From the NCBI GenBank assembly GCA_030706455.1, contig JAUZOL010000012.1:1-40630 (forward strand): a stretch of 40,630 bases of DNA, given 5' to 3'. The stretch comes from Bacteroidota bacterium (lineage in GTDB: Bacteria > Bacteroidota > Bacteroidia > Bacteroidales > Paludibacteraceae). This document shows, in pieces, positions 1 through 8,591 of the stretch. The first letter of the stretch is position 1, and every line of letters starts with the position of its first letter. The notes beneath the pieces were generated by a model that saw nothing but the letters and a program-made list of their open reading frames with translations, was not told where the DNA came from and made no database searches. A program made the translations under genes and the position numbers.

Positions 1-3
1 CAA

Positions 4-20
4 AATAGCCTCAGGCTATT
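4..20. repeat. Short perfect hairpin upstream of tRNA-Arg
   Basis: AATAGCC (4-10) and GGCTATT (14-20) form a perfect 7-bp inverted repeat with a TCA loop. No clear T-run follows on the plus strand, so it is only a weak candidate for the terminator of a gene left of the window. A TATTTTG sequence at 46-52, about 15 nt before the tRNA, may be part of the tRNA promoter, but it does not match the TAnnTTTG pattern exactly. Confidence 0.4.
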
Positions 21-66
21 GCGAATGTCGCAAAAAATCGCTTATTTTGCACCTCCAAAAGAAAAG

Positions 67-140
67 GGTTCGGTAGCTCAGCTGGATAGAGCAACAGCCT
101 TCTAAGCTGTGGGTCTTGGGTTCGAATCCCAACCGAATCA
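67..140 (+). tRNA. tRNA-Arg (anticodon TCT)
   Basis: A full cloverleaf can be drawn. The 7-bp acceptor pairs GGTTCGG (67-73) with CCGAATC (133-139), followed by discriminator A at 140. The anticodon stem ACAGC/GCTGT encloses the loop CTTCTAA with anticodon TCT at 101-103, which reads AGA. The T arm is TTGGG-TTCGAAT-CCCAA. CCA is not encoded. A hairpin terminator follows within 12 nt. tRNA-Arg genes are common attachment sites for integrating elements, which matters for the odd sequence downstream. Confidence 0.96.
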
Positions 141-150
141 CTTTTGATAA

Positions 151-186
151 TCAGGCAGTTATATTAAATTAGCTGTCTGATTTTTT
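151..186 (+). terminator. Terminator of tRNA-Arg(TCT)
   Basis: TCAGGCAGTT (151-160) pairs with AGCTGTCTGA (171-180), allowing G-U pairs, around a 10-nt AT-rich loop. Six T's follow at 181-186. This is a standard intrinsic terminator directly after the tRNA. Confidence 0.85.
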
Positions 187-630
187 CTTTTAAATCCTCT
201 GGTTTGCGTTCGGTTTACATGATTTTGTAAACCAAGATGTAAACCAACATCTACCTGAATGCTTCTATTTCTATCATCTGCTACCGCACGATTAGCGAAC
301 CGTATCGTGTGGTCAAACCATACGGTGGAAGCAAAAACGAAACAGTATCAGCCGAGCGGCAAAACAACGAAGGACACTGTCACACGAGAGGACTCGTGCG
401 GCAGTGGGGGCGACATTTGACAGGCCTTGAAGAACAGGGACTTTCCTTTTAGTAACGTTACAAAATATCTTTCTATTCCAAAAACAAAGATATTTAAACT
501 ATGTAAAGCAAGGACAGTCTAAAAAAGGCACTCAATCGCATTGTAAAAGTACCGGTTGTCCCCAACAAGAACAGCTCGTACTTAATGTAGAAGTTTGTTG
601 ATAATATAACCATCTCTTATTCAACTGTCC
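187..630. other. Gene-poor stretch rich in inverted repeats; possible element remnant
   Basis: I see no convincing intact gene here. The stretch is dense in short repeats: GGTTTACA/TGTAAACC (212-219/226-233), a direct repeat TGTAAACCAA (226-235 and 238-247), GATGT/ACATC (236-240/247-251), CCGTAT/ATACGG (300-305/320-325), CACGAG/CTCGTG (383-388/393-398), and a perfect AAATATCTTT/AAAGATATTT pair (463-472/487-496). The last pair lies 135 nt upstream of the GH3 gene and could be an operator or part of its leader. No clear TAnnTTTG promoter for the GH3 gene was found. Confidence 0.5.
245..450 (+). pseudogene. Possible remnant of a Bacteroidetes tyrosine integrase N-terminus
   Basis: The open frame beginning around 245 reads NIYLNASISIICYR and then runs to a TAG at 448-450. 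That opening resembles, from memory, the first residues of Bacteroidetes mobile-element integrases (consensus near VNVYLNASISIICYK). After about 20 residues the resemblance stops, and there is no credible start codon because an in-frame TAA follows the nearest ATG. With the tRNA-Arg just upstream, a decayed or abandoned integration event is plausible. The match is short and could be chance; a translated search would decide. Confidence 0.3.
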
Positions 631-3600
631 ATGAAACACAAACTGATCGGAATTGCCTGCGCAATTCTCTGCGCACTCGCTTTTACGGCTTTCAAATCCG
701 CGCCTCAAAAAACAAAAATTTCCATTTATCTGAACACAGCTTACTCTATTGACGAACGGGCAGCCGACCTTGTCTCGCGACTTACACTCGAAGAGAAGGA
801 AAGTCTTCTTGGAAACAACATGGCCGCTGTGCCACGGCTCGGCATCCATGCATTCAATGTCTGGAGTGAAGCACTGCACGGGGTTTCGTTCGGATTTACG
901 AACGGATCGAATTCTCCCTGCTCGTTTTCAAACAGCGCAGCCCTCGGTTCGGCATGGGATCCGAACCTGATGCAACGGGAAGCTGCCGCCATTGCGGACG
1001 AAGCCCGGGCACTCAACTCTCCCGTCATTACAGGGCTTACCTACTATTCTCCCGTGGTAGAACCTATCCGCGACCCGCGGTGGGGACGAACCGGAGAGTC
1101 ATACGGCGAAGACCCATTCCTCGTATCGCAGATCGCAAGCGGATTTGTAAAAGGGATGATGGGCAACGACCCGACCTACCTCAAAACGGTTCCTTGCGGC
1201 AAACACTATTTTGCGAATAACAGTGAATTCAACCGACACGATGGCAACTCGGTGATGGACGGACGGGACATGCGGGAATTCTACATATCGCCGTACAAAC
1301 AGCTGATCGAGCAAGATAAGTTGCCCTCCATCATGTCCTCCTACAACGCGGTGAACGGCGTGCCGACCTCTGCCAGCAAATTCTATCTCGACACCATTGC
1401 ACGCCGGACATACGGTCTGAAAGGATATATCACCGGCGACTGCTCTGCGGTAGAGGAGATCTATTCGAGCCACCATTACGCCAAAACACTGGAAGAGGCG
1501 GCTGCCATGGGTATGAAAGCCGGAGTTGACATCGACTGCGGAAGCGTTTACCAACGAAGCGCAATCAAAGCGCTGAATCAGGGATTAATCTCGGTTGCCG
1601 ATATCGACAAAGCGTTGGTGAACATCTTTGCCATCCGCATGCGTACCGGCGAGTTCGACCCTTCAGCCAAAGTTGCGTATAATCTTTATCCGAAAGAGTT
1701 GGTTGGTTCGAAGGCTCACCTGGAACTTGCCAGAGAGGTGGCAACTAAAACTCCCGTGCTGCTCAAAAACGACAACAGCACAAAAACGAGCCAAAAGATA
1801 TTGCCTCTCAATCCGACCGGGTTGAAGAAAATCGCGCTGATCGGGCCGCAAGCCGACAAAGTGGAGCTCGGACCCTATTCAGGCAGACCGGCCAAAGAGA
1901 ACATGGTCTCTCCGTATGCCGGCATCAAAAAATACATCTCCGCTAAAGGACTCCAGACCGAAGTACTGCTCTCTTCGGGTGGCAATACGGCAAGCAAAAG
2001 CAACCTGCTCTATATCGCTGGTTTCGAGCTTCGCAAAGCCAACGGCACCGTGACCAAATACGATGCTACCAAATTCAGTTCATCGTCCAAAGGAATCACT
2101 ACCGGTTCGGGCATGGGTACCGAATTTCAGGTGCGCTCGATCGATGACGGCTCGTGGACTGCCTACGAAAATGTCGATCTGACGGAAGTCGATACGATCG
2201 GCATCAGCCTGAACATTCTTACCGAGGGTGGAATTATCGAAGCCCGGGTTGGTTCTCCTGAAGGAAATCTGCTGACTACCCTGAATGCCACCGTGGCAGC
2301 CGGATTCAAAGCTGGCGGTCCTTACGGCGGAGGCAAACTGACCAAAGTAAAAGTAAACAAACTGGGATTGAACGGGCCTCAGACACTCTATTTCGTGTAC
2401 AAAGCTCCTGCCGATGCCAAAGTGGACGAACAGGCCATTGCAACCGCGGCTTCGGCCGATGCTGCCGTCGTGTTTGTCGGAACGGACGAGAACACGGCTA
2501 CCGAGGAGGCCGACCGGCTCTCGCTGGTGCTGCCCGGCAATCAGGTGGATCTGATCAAAGCGGTGGCTGCGGTCAATCCGAATACCATCGTAGTGATGCA
2601 AACGCTGGGATGCGTTGAAGTGGAAGAGTTCAAAAACCTGCAGAATATCCCCGGCATCATCTGGGTGGGTTACAACGGACAGGTGCAGGGCGAAGCCATT
2701 GCCGACATTCTTTTCGGAGATGCAAACCCGGGCGGCAAGCTGAACGGAACCTGGTACAAATCGGTGAAGGACCTGCCGGACATTACCGATTACACCCTCC
2801 GCGGTGGTAACGGCAAAAACGGACGTACCTTCTGGTATTTCAACAAGGATGTCTCCTACGAATTCGGCTACGGGTTATCCTATACGACTTTCAAATACGG
2901 CAATTTCAAAATCAGCAAAAACAGTATCACACCGCACGACAAGATTACGGTGAGTGTAGATGTTACCAACACCGGGAATTGCGACGGCGACGAGGTAGTA
3001 CAGGTGTATATGAGAACTCCGGATAGTCCGGCGGCTTTGCAACGCCCCATCAAACGACTGAAAGGGTTTCAGCGGGTAACCATTCCCAGAGGCCAGACCA
3101 AAACGGTCAATATCGACATCAACTGTGCCGATCTCTGGTTCTGGGATATGGAGCACAACCGCATAACATTCGATCAGGGCAACTACCTGTTTGAAATCGG
3201 AGCCTCTTCCAAAGACATTAAAGGTACGGTTTCGGCCACAATGAACGGAAGCTTTAAACCGGAACTGAAGGTGGTGGTGGCCGACTGCAACACCGTTGTA
3301 CTGAAGAACGGAGCTACCACGCAAACCAGCGTAACAGCCGCCATGACCGACGACAGTTTCTACGACATTGCCAAGGCAAAGATTGTCTACACCAGCAATA
3401 ATCCCGCCGTTGCAACTGTCGACAGCAAGGGTGTGGTTACTGCCAAAGCATCGGGCGTTGCAACCATTACCGCAACGGTGACGGTAGACAACAAAACCGT
3501 AGCAGGCAGCTATCCCATCAAGGTAGTTCCCGATCTGAATCCGGTTTCGATCACCGTGAACAAAAAAGTGATACCGGGCTTTAGTGTTGCCACGATGCAA

Positions 3601-4464
3601 TACAGCTACCTGCAAGGAAAACCGTCAGCCAAAGCGCCGGTGGTAAGTGCTGCACCCTCCGATCCGGAGATCGTGGTTGAAACAGTGCAGGCAAAAGGCA
3701 TTCCCGGAACGGCTGCCGTATCGTTGACGGATTACAACACCTTTGAAACCAAAGAGTATGCCGTGAATTTCGGCATCAAGTCGACCAGCGATGAATTCGA
3801 TGGCAACGCGTTGGGCAAACAGTGGCATTGGGTACGTGAAAACGGGTCTCAATGGAGCCTATCGAAGAAGGCAGGTTCGTTGACCATCACCAGCGGCAAA
3901 GGTGACATTACCGAAGCAAGCAATAACGCCGAAAATATTTTGTTGCAAAGTGCCAATACCGACTGGACGATAGAGACAAAGCTCGTCTGTTCGCGCAAAC
4001 CATCCGGATTCGCTCAAAACGCCGGAGTGGTAGCTTATCAGGATGATAATAACTTTGTGAAGTTAGCCTACAGAGCCGGTGGCGGACGAAGAGGTATGAT
4101 GAGACCCGGCGCAGGCGAACAACCGGGCTCGGTAGAGTTGTCGGTAGAGAGTAACGGGAGCCAGAAATCGGCCGTAACCCTCAGCATGGAGGGAATTATA
4201 ACGAGCGACAACACCCTGATTCTAAAATTAGCAAAGAAAGGAGCCGTTTATACCGCGTCGTGCTCTGCCGACGGCATCAATTTCAAACCCGTCGGAACGG
4301 CGGAAGTGGTTCTGAAAGATATTCAAAGCGGGGTGATGGTCTGCGATGGCGTTGCATCGGGCCGCATGGGAGGCTTCCCCAGAATGCAGCAGACTCCTCA
4401 ACCGACCACGCCGTTTGAAGTTGCATTCGACTATTTCCGAATCTCGAATAACGGACTGAAATAG
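631..4464 (+). CDS. Secreted multidomain GH3 beta-xylosidase/beta-glucosidase
   Basis: This predicted periplasmic or secreted glycoside hydrolase family 3 enzyme (1277 aa) removes terminal xylose or glucose from beta-linked oligosaccharides. Residues 1-23 look like a signal peptide. The GH3 N-domain spans about 40-320, with candidate nucleophile D270 in YITGDC. The C-domain is split by a CBM6/PA14-like insertion (about 440-590), and an EEADR motif (625-629) is a candidate acid/base region. An FN3-like domain follows (about 750-865), then a Big_2-like bacterial Ig domain (about 890-975, with the TVDSKGVVTAKASG pattern), and a concanavalin-like beta-sandwich (about 1053-1277) like the C-terminal domain of GH43 xylosidases. 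Usual GH3 enzymes are 720-870 aa, so the last 400 residues are an extension. The nearby GH115 gene favours xylan as substrate. Exact specificity cannot be read from sequence. Confidence 0.93.
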   Translation: MKHKLIGIACAILCALAFTAFKSAPQKTKISIYLNTAYSIDERAADLVSRLTLEEKESLLGNNMAAVPRLGIHAFNVWSEALHGVSFGFTNGSNSPCSFSNSAALGSAWDPNLMQREAAAIADEARALNSPVITGLTYYSPVVEPIRDPRWGRTGESYGEDPFLVSQIASGFVKGMMGNDPTYLKTVPCGKHYFANNSEFNRHDGNSVMDGRDMREFYISPYKQLIEQDKLPSIMSSYNAVNGVPTSASKFYLDTIARRTYGLKGYITGDCSAVEEIYSSHHYAKTLEEAAAMGMKAGVDIDCGSVYQRSAIKALNQGLISVADIDKALVNIFAIRMRTGEFDPSAKVAYNLYPKELVGSKAHLELAREVATKTPVLLKNDNSTKTSQKILPLNPTGLKKIALIGPQADKVELGPYSGRPAKENMVSPYAGIKKYISAKGLQTEVLLSSGGNTASKSNLLYIAGFELRKANGTVTKYDATKFSSSSKGITTGSGMGTEFQVRSIDDGSWTAYENVDLTEVDTIGISLNILTEGGIIEARVGSPEGNLLTTLNATVAAGFKAGGPYGGGKLTKVKVNKLGLNGPQTLYFVYKAPADAKVDEQAIATAASADAAVVFVGTDENTATEEADRLSLVLPGNQVDLIKAVAAVNPNTIVVMQTLGCVEVEEFKNLQNIPGIIWVGYNGQVQGEAIADILFGDANPGGKLNGTWYKSVKDLPDITDYTLRGGNGKNGRTFWYFNKDVSYEFGYGLSYTTFKYGNFKISKNSITPHDKITVSVDVTNTGNCDGDEVVQVYMRTPDSPAALQRPIKRLKGFQRVTIPRGQTKTVNIDINCADLWFWDMEHNRITFDQGNYLFEIGASSKDIKGTVSATMNGSFKPELKVVVADCNTVVLKNGATTQTSVTAAMTDDSFYDIAKAKIVYTSNNPAVATVDSKGVVTAKASGVATITATVTVDNKTVAGSYPIKVVPDLNPVSITVNKKVIPGFSVATMQYSYLQGKPSAKAPVVSAAPSDPEIVVETVQAKGIPGTAAVSLTDYNTFETKEYAVNFGIKSTSDEFDGNALGKQWHWVRENGSQWSLSKKAGSLTITSGKGDITEASNNAENILLQSANTDWTIETKLVCSRKPSGFAQNAGVVAYQDDNNFVKLAYRAGGGRRGMMRPGAGEQPGSVELSVESNGSQKSAVTLSMEGIITSDNTLILKLAKKGAVYTASCSADGINFKPVGTAEVVLKDIQSGVMVCDGVASGRMGGFPRMQQTPQPTTPFEVAFDYFRISNNGLK

Positions 4465-4475
4465 AAAACATTCAC

Positions 4476-4521
4476 TTTCAGCATCGGTTGCTCACAAAAT
4501 CAGCCGATGCTGAAATTTTTT
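4476..4521 (+). terminator. Terminator after the GH3 gene
   Basis: A 15-bp stem, TTTCAGCATCGG... (4476-4490) with its complement (4501-4515, one G-U type mismatch), has a 10-nt loop and is followed by ATTTTTT. It lies 12 bp after the GH3 stop codon and before the next gene, so the downstream gene probably needs its own promoter or readthrough. Confidence 0.88.
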
Positions 4522-4540
4522 AACCCAATGACATCCTGTT

Positions 4541-5491
4541 ATGACCCTAAGAAACCTGTTTTTTCTCACCTGTAGTCTGTTTTTTGTTCATTGCACCGTC
4601 AGCGCAGCTGCAAACAGTGCCGAAGCCAACCGCCCCAAGGGGTACAATGCCGTTGTAGCTTATGCCGATGGATTCGTTGCTGCCGGTTCGGAAGGGAGAA
4701 TCGACCGTATCTCTAAGGCGGGGGCTGTTATTAAATCGGAAAAGTTTGCAGGAATCGAATTCAACGCGCTGGTGGCACACGAGCAGACGATCATAGCCGC
4801 CGGAGAGAAAGGCATCATGGTGATCTCGTCAAACAACGACGGGTTCAAACCCATCGACAGCGGAACGGATAAAACCATTCATACCCTTGCCCTGTTCAAC
4901 GATAAAATTATTGCCGGAACCGATCAGGGGGAACTCTTAGTGGGAACAGAAAACGGCTCGTTCAACAAAATTCCGTTGGCGCTGAAGGGAAATATCGTCT
5001 CTTTGTCTGCCAATAGCTCGGTATGTTACGGAGTGACCGACGAGGGAGAGATTATTCATTCGAAAGACGGAGTTCAGTGGGAGATTCTCAATTTCAATGC
5101 GCTCTATGCCGGTTATTACAAGCCCTGTTCGTTTACCCGGGTACTCGCGGTGGATAGCAGGATTGCCGTAGCGGGAAAAAAGGATGATGGATCACCAGTA
5201 CTGTTTTTCTCAACACAGGGCAATGTGTGGACCGACCGCCTGCTGGATTATACGAACGACGAACGGCAAATGAACAGCCCGACCGAGACTCTCAACGATA
5301 TTTACTATTACTATCCCGAAGATCTCTATTTCCTTGCCTGTAACAAAGGAATAATGATGCAGATCCCTTCCTGCTCGCACTGCAACAAACTTATCCCGAT
5401 CGGTACCGACGATCTGCGGTGTATGGCTTTCAATGTCAATGTATTGCTCTTTGCCGGATCGAACTACAGTATCAAAGCGGTTGATATGTGA
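4541..5491 (+). CDS. Secreted propeller-like protein of unknown function
   Basis: This 316-aa protein begins with a clear signal peptide (hydrophobic LFFLTCSLFFVHCTVSA, cleavage near residue 23). The rest is made of short recurring units such as VVAYADGFVAAGSEGRIDRIS, ALVAHEQTIIAAGEKGIMVIS and ALFNDKIIAGTDQGELLVGT, spaced about 40 residues apart. These recall beta-propeller blades of the YCF48/BNR type. No catalytic motif is visible. CysxxCys occurs in PSCSHCNK near the C-terminus. It follows the GH3 gene in the same direction but behind a strong terminator, so joint transcription is uncertain. It converges with the thioredoxin gene at 5511, leaving 19 bp between stop codons. Confidence 0.75.
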   Translation: MTLRNLFFLTCSLFFVHCTVSAAANSAEANRPKGYNAVVAYADGFVAAGSEGRIDRISKAGAVIKSEKFAGIEFNALVAHEQTIIAAGEKGIMVISSNNDGFKPIDSGTDKTIHTLALFNDKIIAGTDQGELLVGTENGSFNKIPLALKGNIVSLSANSSVCYGVTDEGEIIHSKDGVQWEILNFNALYAGYYKPCSFTRVLAVDSRIAVAGKKDDGSPVLFFSTQGNVWTDRLLDYTNDERQMNSPTETLNDIYYYYPEDLYFLACNKGIMMQIPSCSHCNKLIPIGTDDLRCMAFNVNVLLFAGSNYSIKAVDM

Positions 5492-5510
5492 CGGTTTTAG
5501 TGTTTTGTTA

Positions 5511-6653
5511 TCAAAATATTTTGGGCGTATCCAACAGCGACTTCACATATTGAGGCAATACAACCGCCGGAATTCCCGATGATACTATTTTTCCTGTGCG
5601 GTCGATTAGAATATTGAAAGGAATGGCATTAATACCATAAAGATTTTTCACTCCGGTATTTCCCGTGTCAATATCGCGTAATTGAGTCCATGTTGACTTT
5701 ATCTTGTTTATGGCAAGTTTCCACGCTGCATCGTCCGAATCTAATGAAATACCGATAACCTCTAATCCCTTTTCTTTGTAGCGATCATAAATATCCTTGA
5801 TGGTGGGTTGTTCGGCCATACAGGGAGAACACCAGGATGCCCAAAAAACAACTAAGGTATATTTTTGATTGGATATAAATTCGGAGAGGTTTGCCTTCTG
5901 TCCTGTCGTTGTTAACAATGTGAGATTTTTATACGGTTGTCCCTGTAATTTTTCTCTATTCGCCAATCTCTCGCGATCTTCTTTTGCCTCTGTTTCGTAC
6001 CAGTAAGTGCATCGCTTTATATAGGGATCATTTTTAGATAAGCTATCGCAAGGGTTGTAGATCTCGAAAAACATGTTCGGATCGGCATGCAGGCATTTCT
6101 CCCGGAACAATATAAGTCCCAACATATTGCCGCTATTATTTCGTATAAAATCCAATTCTTGTTCTTTCAAACGGTTGTATAACTGTTTCAGATTGTTATT
6201 TTTCAAAGCGAGCGAAAGGCTGTCGGAGGTCGGTTGGTCGGCCATTCTACCGATGCTATCTTCAAGGATAGCATGTTTTTCTATGTAAGACTGAAAGATA
6301 TTATTAAGAAGTGTTCCTCCGATATGAGATCGTTTCTGTAAGAGAATGTTTATTTGCCCCGGTTCTATCATCAATTTTGCCGCCCGTACCGTGTCAGGAT
6401 AATTACCACAGGTTAAAACAGCAAAAATTGCAGTATCCACGCGTCCCTGGAAACAGAAAGAACCATTCCGAACGATGGTGGTGTCTACATGAGATACATG
6501 TTCCCCTCGAAATTTAAACAACATCACCTTTTTCCCGTTTAGCGAGGCTTCTGCGGATCCATTGATATTATATTGATTGTCGATTGCCAACGCATTTGAT
6601 GTTGTCAACAAAAGAAAGAACAATACTTTCTGATATAGTTTAATGTTGCGCAT
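5511..6653 (-). CDS. Secreted TlpA-like thioredoxin-fold protein with DUF4369-type N-domain
   Basis: A predicted periplasmic thiol-disulfide oxidoreductase of the AhpC/TSA-TlpA type common in Bacteroidetes. I place the start at the ATG at 6653, giving 380 aa and a signal peptide MRNIKLYQKVLFFLLLTTSNALA. An upstream in-frame start at 6740 would put the signal in the middle of the protein and overlap the previous gene by 100 bp. The N-terminal half (about 30-120) is a DUF4369-like beta domain (NINGSAEASLNGKKVMLF). A helical middle precedes a C-terminal thioredoxin domain with the active site WCSPC (in FWASWCSPCMAEQPT) and a conserved cis-Pro region (INAIPFNILID). The start overlaps the stop of the upstream small gene by 14 nt, which suggests translational coupling. 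Confidence 0.9.
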   Translation of the reverse strand: MRNIKLYQKVLFFLLLTTSNALAIDNQYNINGSAEASLNGKKVMLFKFRGEHVSHVDTTIVRNGSFCFQGRVDTAIFAVLTCGNYPDTVRAAKLMIEPGQINILLQKRSHIGGTLLNNIFQSYIEKHAILEDSIGRMADQPTSDSLSLALKNNNLKQLYNRLKEQELDFIRNNSGNMLGLILFREKCLHADPNMFFEIYNPCDSLSKNDPYIKRCTYWYETEAKEDRERLANREKLQGQPYKNLTLLTTTGQKANLSEFISNQKYTLVVFWASWCSPCMAEQPTIKDIYDRYKEKGLEVIGISLDSDDAAWKLAINKIKSTWTQLRDIDTGNTGVKNLYGINAIPFNILIDRTGKIVSSGIPAVVLPQYVKSLLDTPKIF

Positions 6654-6993
6654 TGTTTTGGGTATTAGTTGTTGTACAGATATAGACTCCTCCGCGTGCA
6701 ATTTCGCCATATTGTTGTAGGGCATCTTTAGGTAATACAATGTTCACCACTCGTATGGCTTTTGCCTCATACAGTTTCCGCCAGGTGCGAAATGAAATTA
6801 TGGTACCGTTTAGCAAGCCAACCATGGTTGTATCACCTGTAAAAAAATGAGGATTTTGGAGTTTCTCTTGTGTTTTTTGAGGCGAATCCATCTGCTGTTT
6901 CGGCTTCGAAACTTTACTGTCTCGCTGTAAGCCATAACCCGAAATCAGAGTCATGCAACATAAACAAATAAGTAAAATAGATCTGTTATTCAT
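6640..6993 (-). CDS. Small exported protein with TonB-receptor plug-like C-terminus
   Basis: This 117-aa protein has a signal peptide (MNNRSILLICLCCMTLISGYG), a polar linker rich in Lys and Gln, and a C-terminal stretch VVNIVLPKDALQQYGEIARGGVYICTT. That last stretch resembles the end of the TonB-dependent receptor plug domain, where a KDA...YG...GVI.ITT pattern is typical. Similar plug-like tails occur on non-receptor Bacteroidetes proteins, so this is not itself a receptor. Its stop codon overlaps the start of the thioredoxin gene, so the two are probably one operon. Function unknown; a carrier or docking piece for the thioredoxin is speculation. Confidence 0.65.
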   Translation of the reverse strand: MNNRSILLICLCCMTLISGYGLQRDSKVSKPKQQMDSPQKTQEKLQNPHFFTGDTTMVGLLNGTIISFRTWRKLYEAKAIRVVNIVLPKDALQQYGEIARGGVYICTTTNTQNNAQH

Positions 6994-7032
6994 TTCTTTG
7001 GTGTATTTGATTTATCTTTTTGTGTTTCCTTG

Positions 7033-7099
7033 AAATCGAAGATCAGCGAAGCTAATTGCACTCAGACGACGGCAAAGAGTATTAGCCTGCGTAATCCGA
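7033..7099. repeat. Degenerate REP element in the 6993-7113 gap
   Basis: Two blocks here also occur beside the RAYT gene at 37.6 kb. Block Y (7065-7085, starting GACGACGGCAAAG) is identical over 21 nt to 37629-37649. Block X (7033-7059) matches 37682-37708 at 24 of 27 positions. The order is swapped: X then Y here, Y then X at 37.6 kb. The left arm of the main hairpin is missing, so this is a decayed or partial copy lying between two thioredoxin-fold genes. Confidence 0.75.
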
Positions 7100-7112
7100 T
7101 AATTATTTTCTC

Positions 7113-8591
7113 CTATTTCTTCAAATAGTGGTTCAGCGACTCTTCCAATGCGTTCAGCCGACTGGGACGGGGAAGATTTCCATCTACGATTGTACCCTCC
7201 GGACTCAGCAATATGAAACGGGGAATCGATATTCCTTTTCCTACAAATATCTTATCTTTGATTTCTGTCAGTAACGTTTCCGATGCTCTCAAATGGTATC
7301 CGTTCAGCTGAAAATTTTCAATACTCTTTTTCCAAAGTTCAGTTTTATTTTCTTCGTCGACTGATACATATACCGGAATAATATTGCCGTATTTTACAAG
7401 CAACCCATGAAGTTCGTCCTTGTATTGAAACTCGTGAATACAGGGCATACACCATGTTGCCCACAAATCAATGAAGATGTAATCCTTTTGTAAATCAGGA
7501 ACTTGCGAAAGATCACAAAGAGTCCTGATTTTATTGCTTTCCAAAACGGTTTTTTCAACTGCCTTTGCTTGATCCTGTTTTCTTTGGGCTTGTATTATAT
7601 CTGTTATAATTTTCTCATATTCACTGTTAGGAAACTTCTGTTTGAGATAGGCTAGAAGCTTTCCGGTATCGAAGTAATTGTAGCGGAATTGCAGCTGTTC
7701 TATGCATTTGTCACCCAACAGTGGTAGCTGTATGCGTTCCGGAACTAACAGAAAGTAAGAATAGGAGCCAAAGGCTTCTTTATCGTACGATGTTAACAGT
7801 TTTTCTTTTTCTACTGTGTTTAGAGCCTTATATTTAAGTTGCAAATAGGTATCATACGGAAATGTATAATAATAAGCAAATGGTCTGGAGAGTGTCAAAT
7901 TTTGCCGGTACAGATTATCCATCCTTTCCATTATTGCCAGCGAATCGGCAGCAGACGGTTGGTAGTTGAACTCCTTCCCTCTAAGCACCTTCTTATACAT
8001 CGTAATCAGCACTAAACTGTGCGCATTTTGCAGATTCTGCGCCATCACTTCGGCAAACCGATTGGAAATTTGACCGGCTTGCGTCATCTGTTCAATATCT
8101 TTGGTGTATGCCGATTGTATAGAATCTCCATACTCTTTGTCGAAACCGTTAAAATCGATCCCATTGTTAATATGGCGTTTAAATATGCGTGTTGTCTTTT
8201 CTAAAGGGAGGAAGAGTCCTGGTACCCAATAATTGTCAATTAAATATTGAGTTCCGGCTGCATTATCTCCTTTTACAGTGACTCTATCGCCGGCATTGTT
8301 GATTTGAATACTATCACCCTCCAATAGTGAAAAGGAGCAAATATTTCCGTTTGAGAATTCACACTGCACACTACAAAAATCATCCACTTCCAAGTCGTAA
8401 TGAAGATATTGGTTCGCCTTTAATTCCACTTTATCTGACACAAAATTAAAGTTGAAATTGCCGTCTATAGGCTTTTTGATTCTGACTGACCCCGCAGAAA
8501 GACTATGCAGGGTAATTACACTTTTTTTAGCCGAAATTTCAGTTGTCACACTAAGAATTAGTAGAAAAATACAAATTGTTGTTGTTTTCAT
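7113..8591 (-). CDS. Secreted TlpA-like thioredoxin-fold protein with long N-terminal domain
   Basis: A 492-aa predicted periplasmic protein. Residues 1-21 are a signal peptide ending at ISA-KK. Residues 25-110 form a beta-rich domain (VITLHSLSAGSVRIKKPI...). The long middle is helical, with no recognised motif. The C-terminal third is a thioredoxin domain with active site WCMPC in LWATWCMPCIHEFQYK and a cis-Pro segment GISIPRFILLSPEG. It has the same general plan as the protein at 5511-6653, but little identity outside the thioredoxin domain. It lies 120 bp upstream of the plug-like gene on the same strand, separated by a degenerate REP element. A role in disulfide or redox handling of exported proteins is inferred from the family. 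Confidence 0.88.
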   Translation of the reverse strand: MKTTTICIFLLILSVTTEISAKKSVITLHSLSAGSVRIKKPIDGNFNFNFVSDKVELKANQYLHYDLEVDDFCSVQCEFSNGNICSFSLLEGDSIQINNAGDRVTVKGDNAAGTQYLIDNYWVPGLFLPLEKTTRIFKRHINNGIDFNGFDKEYGDSIQSAYTKDIEQMTQAGQISNRFAEVMAQNLQNAHSLVLITMYKKVLRGKEFNYQPSAADSLAIMERMDNLYRQNLTLSRPFAYYYTFPYDTYLQLKYKALNTVEKEKLLTSYDKEAFGSYSYFLLVPERIQLPLLGDKCIEQLQFRYNYFDTGKLLAYLKQKFPNSEYEKIITDIIQAQRKQDQAKAVEKTVLESNKIRTLCDLSQVPDLQKDYIFIDLWATWCMPCIHEFQYKDELHGLLVKYGNIIPVYVSVDEENKTELWKKSIENFQLNGYHLRASETLLTEIKDKIFVGKGISIPRFILLSPEGTIVDGNLPRPSRLNALEESLNHYLKK

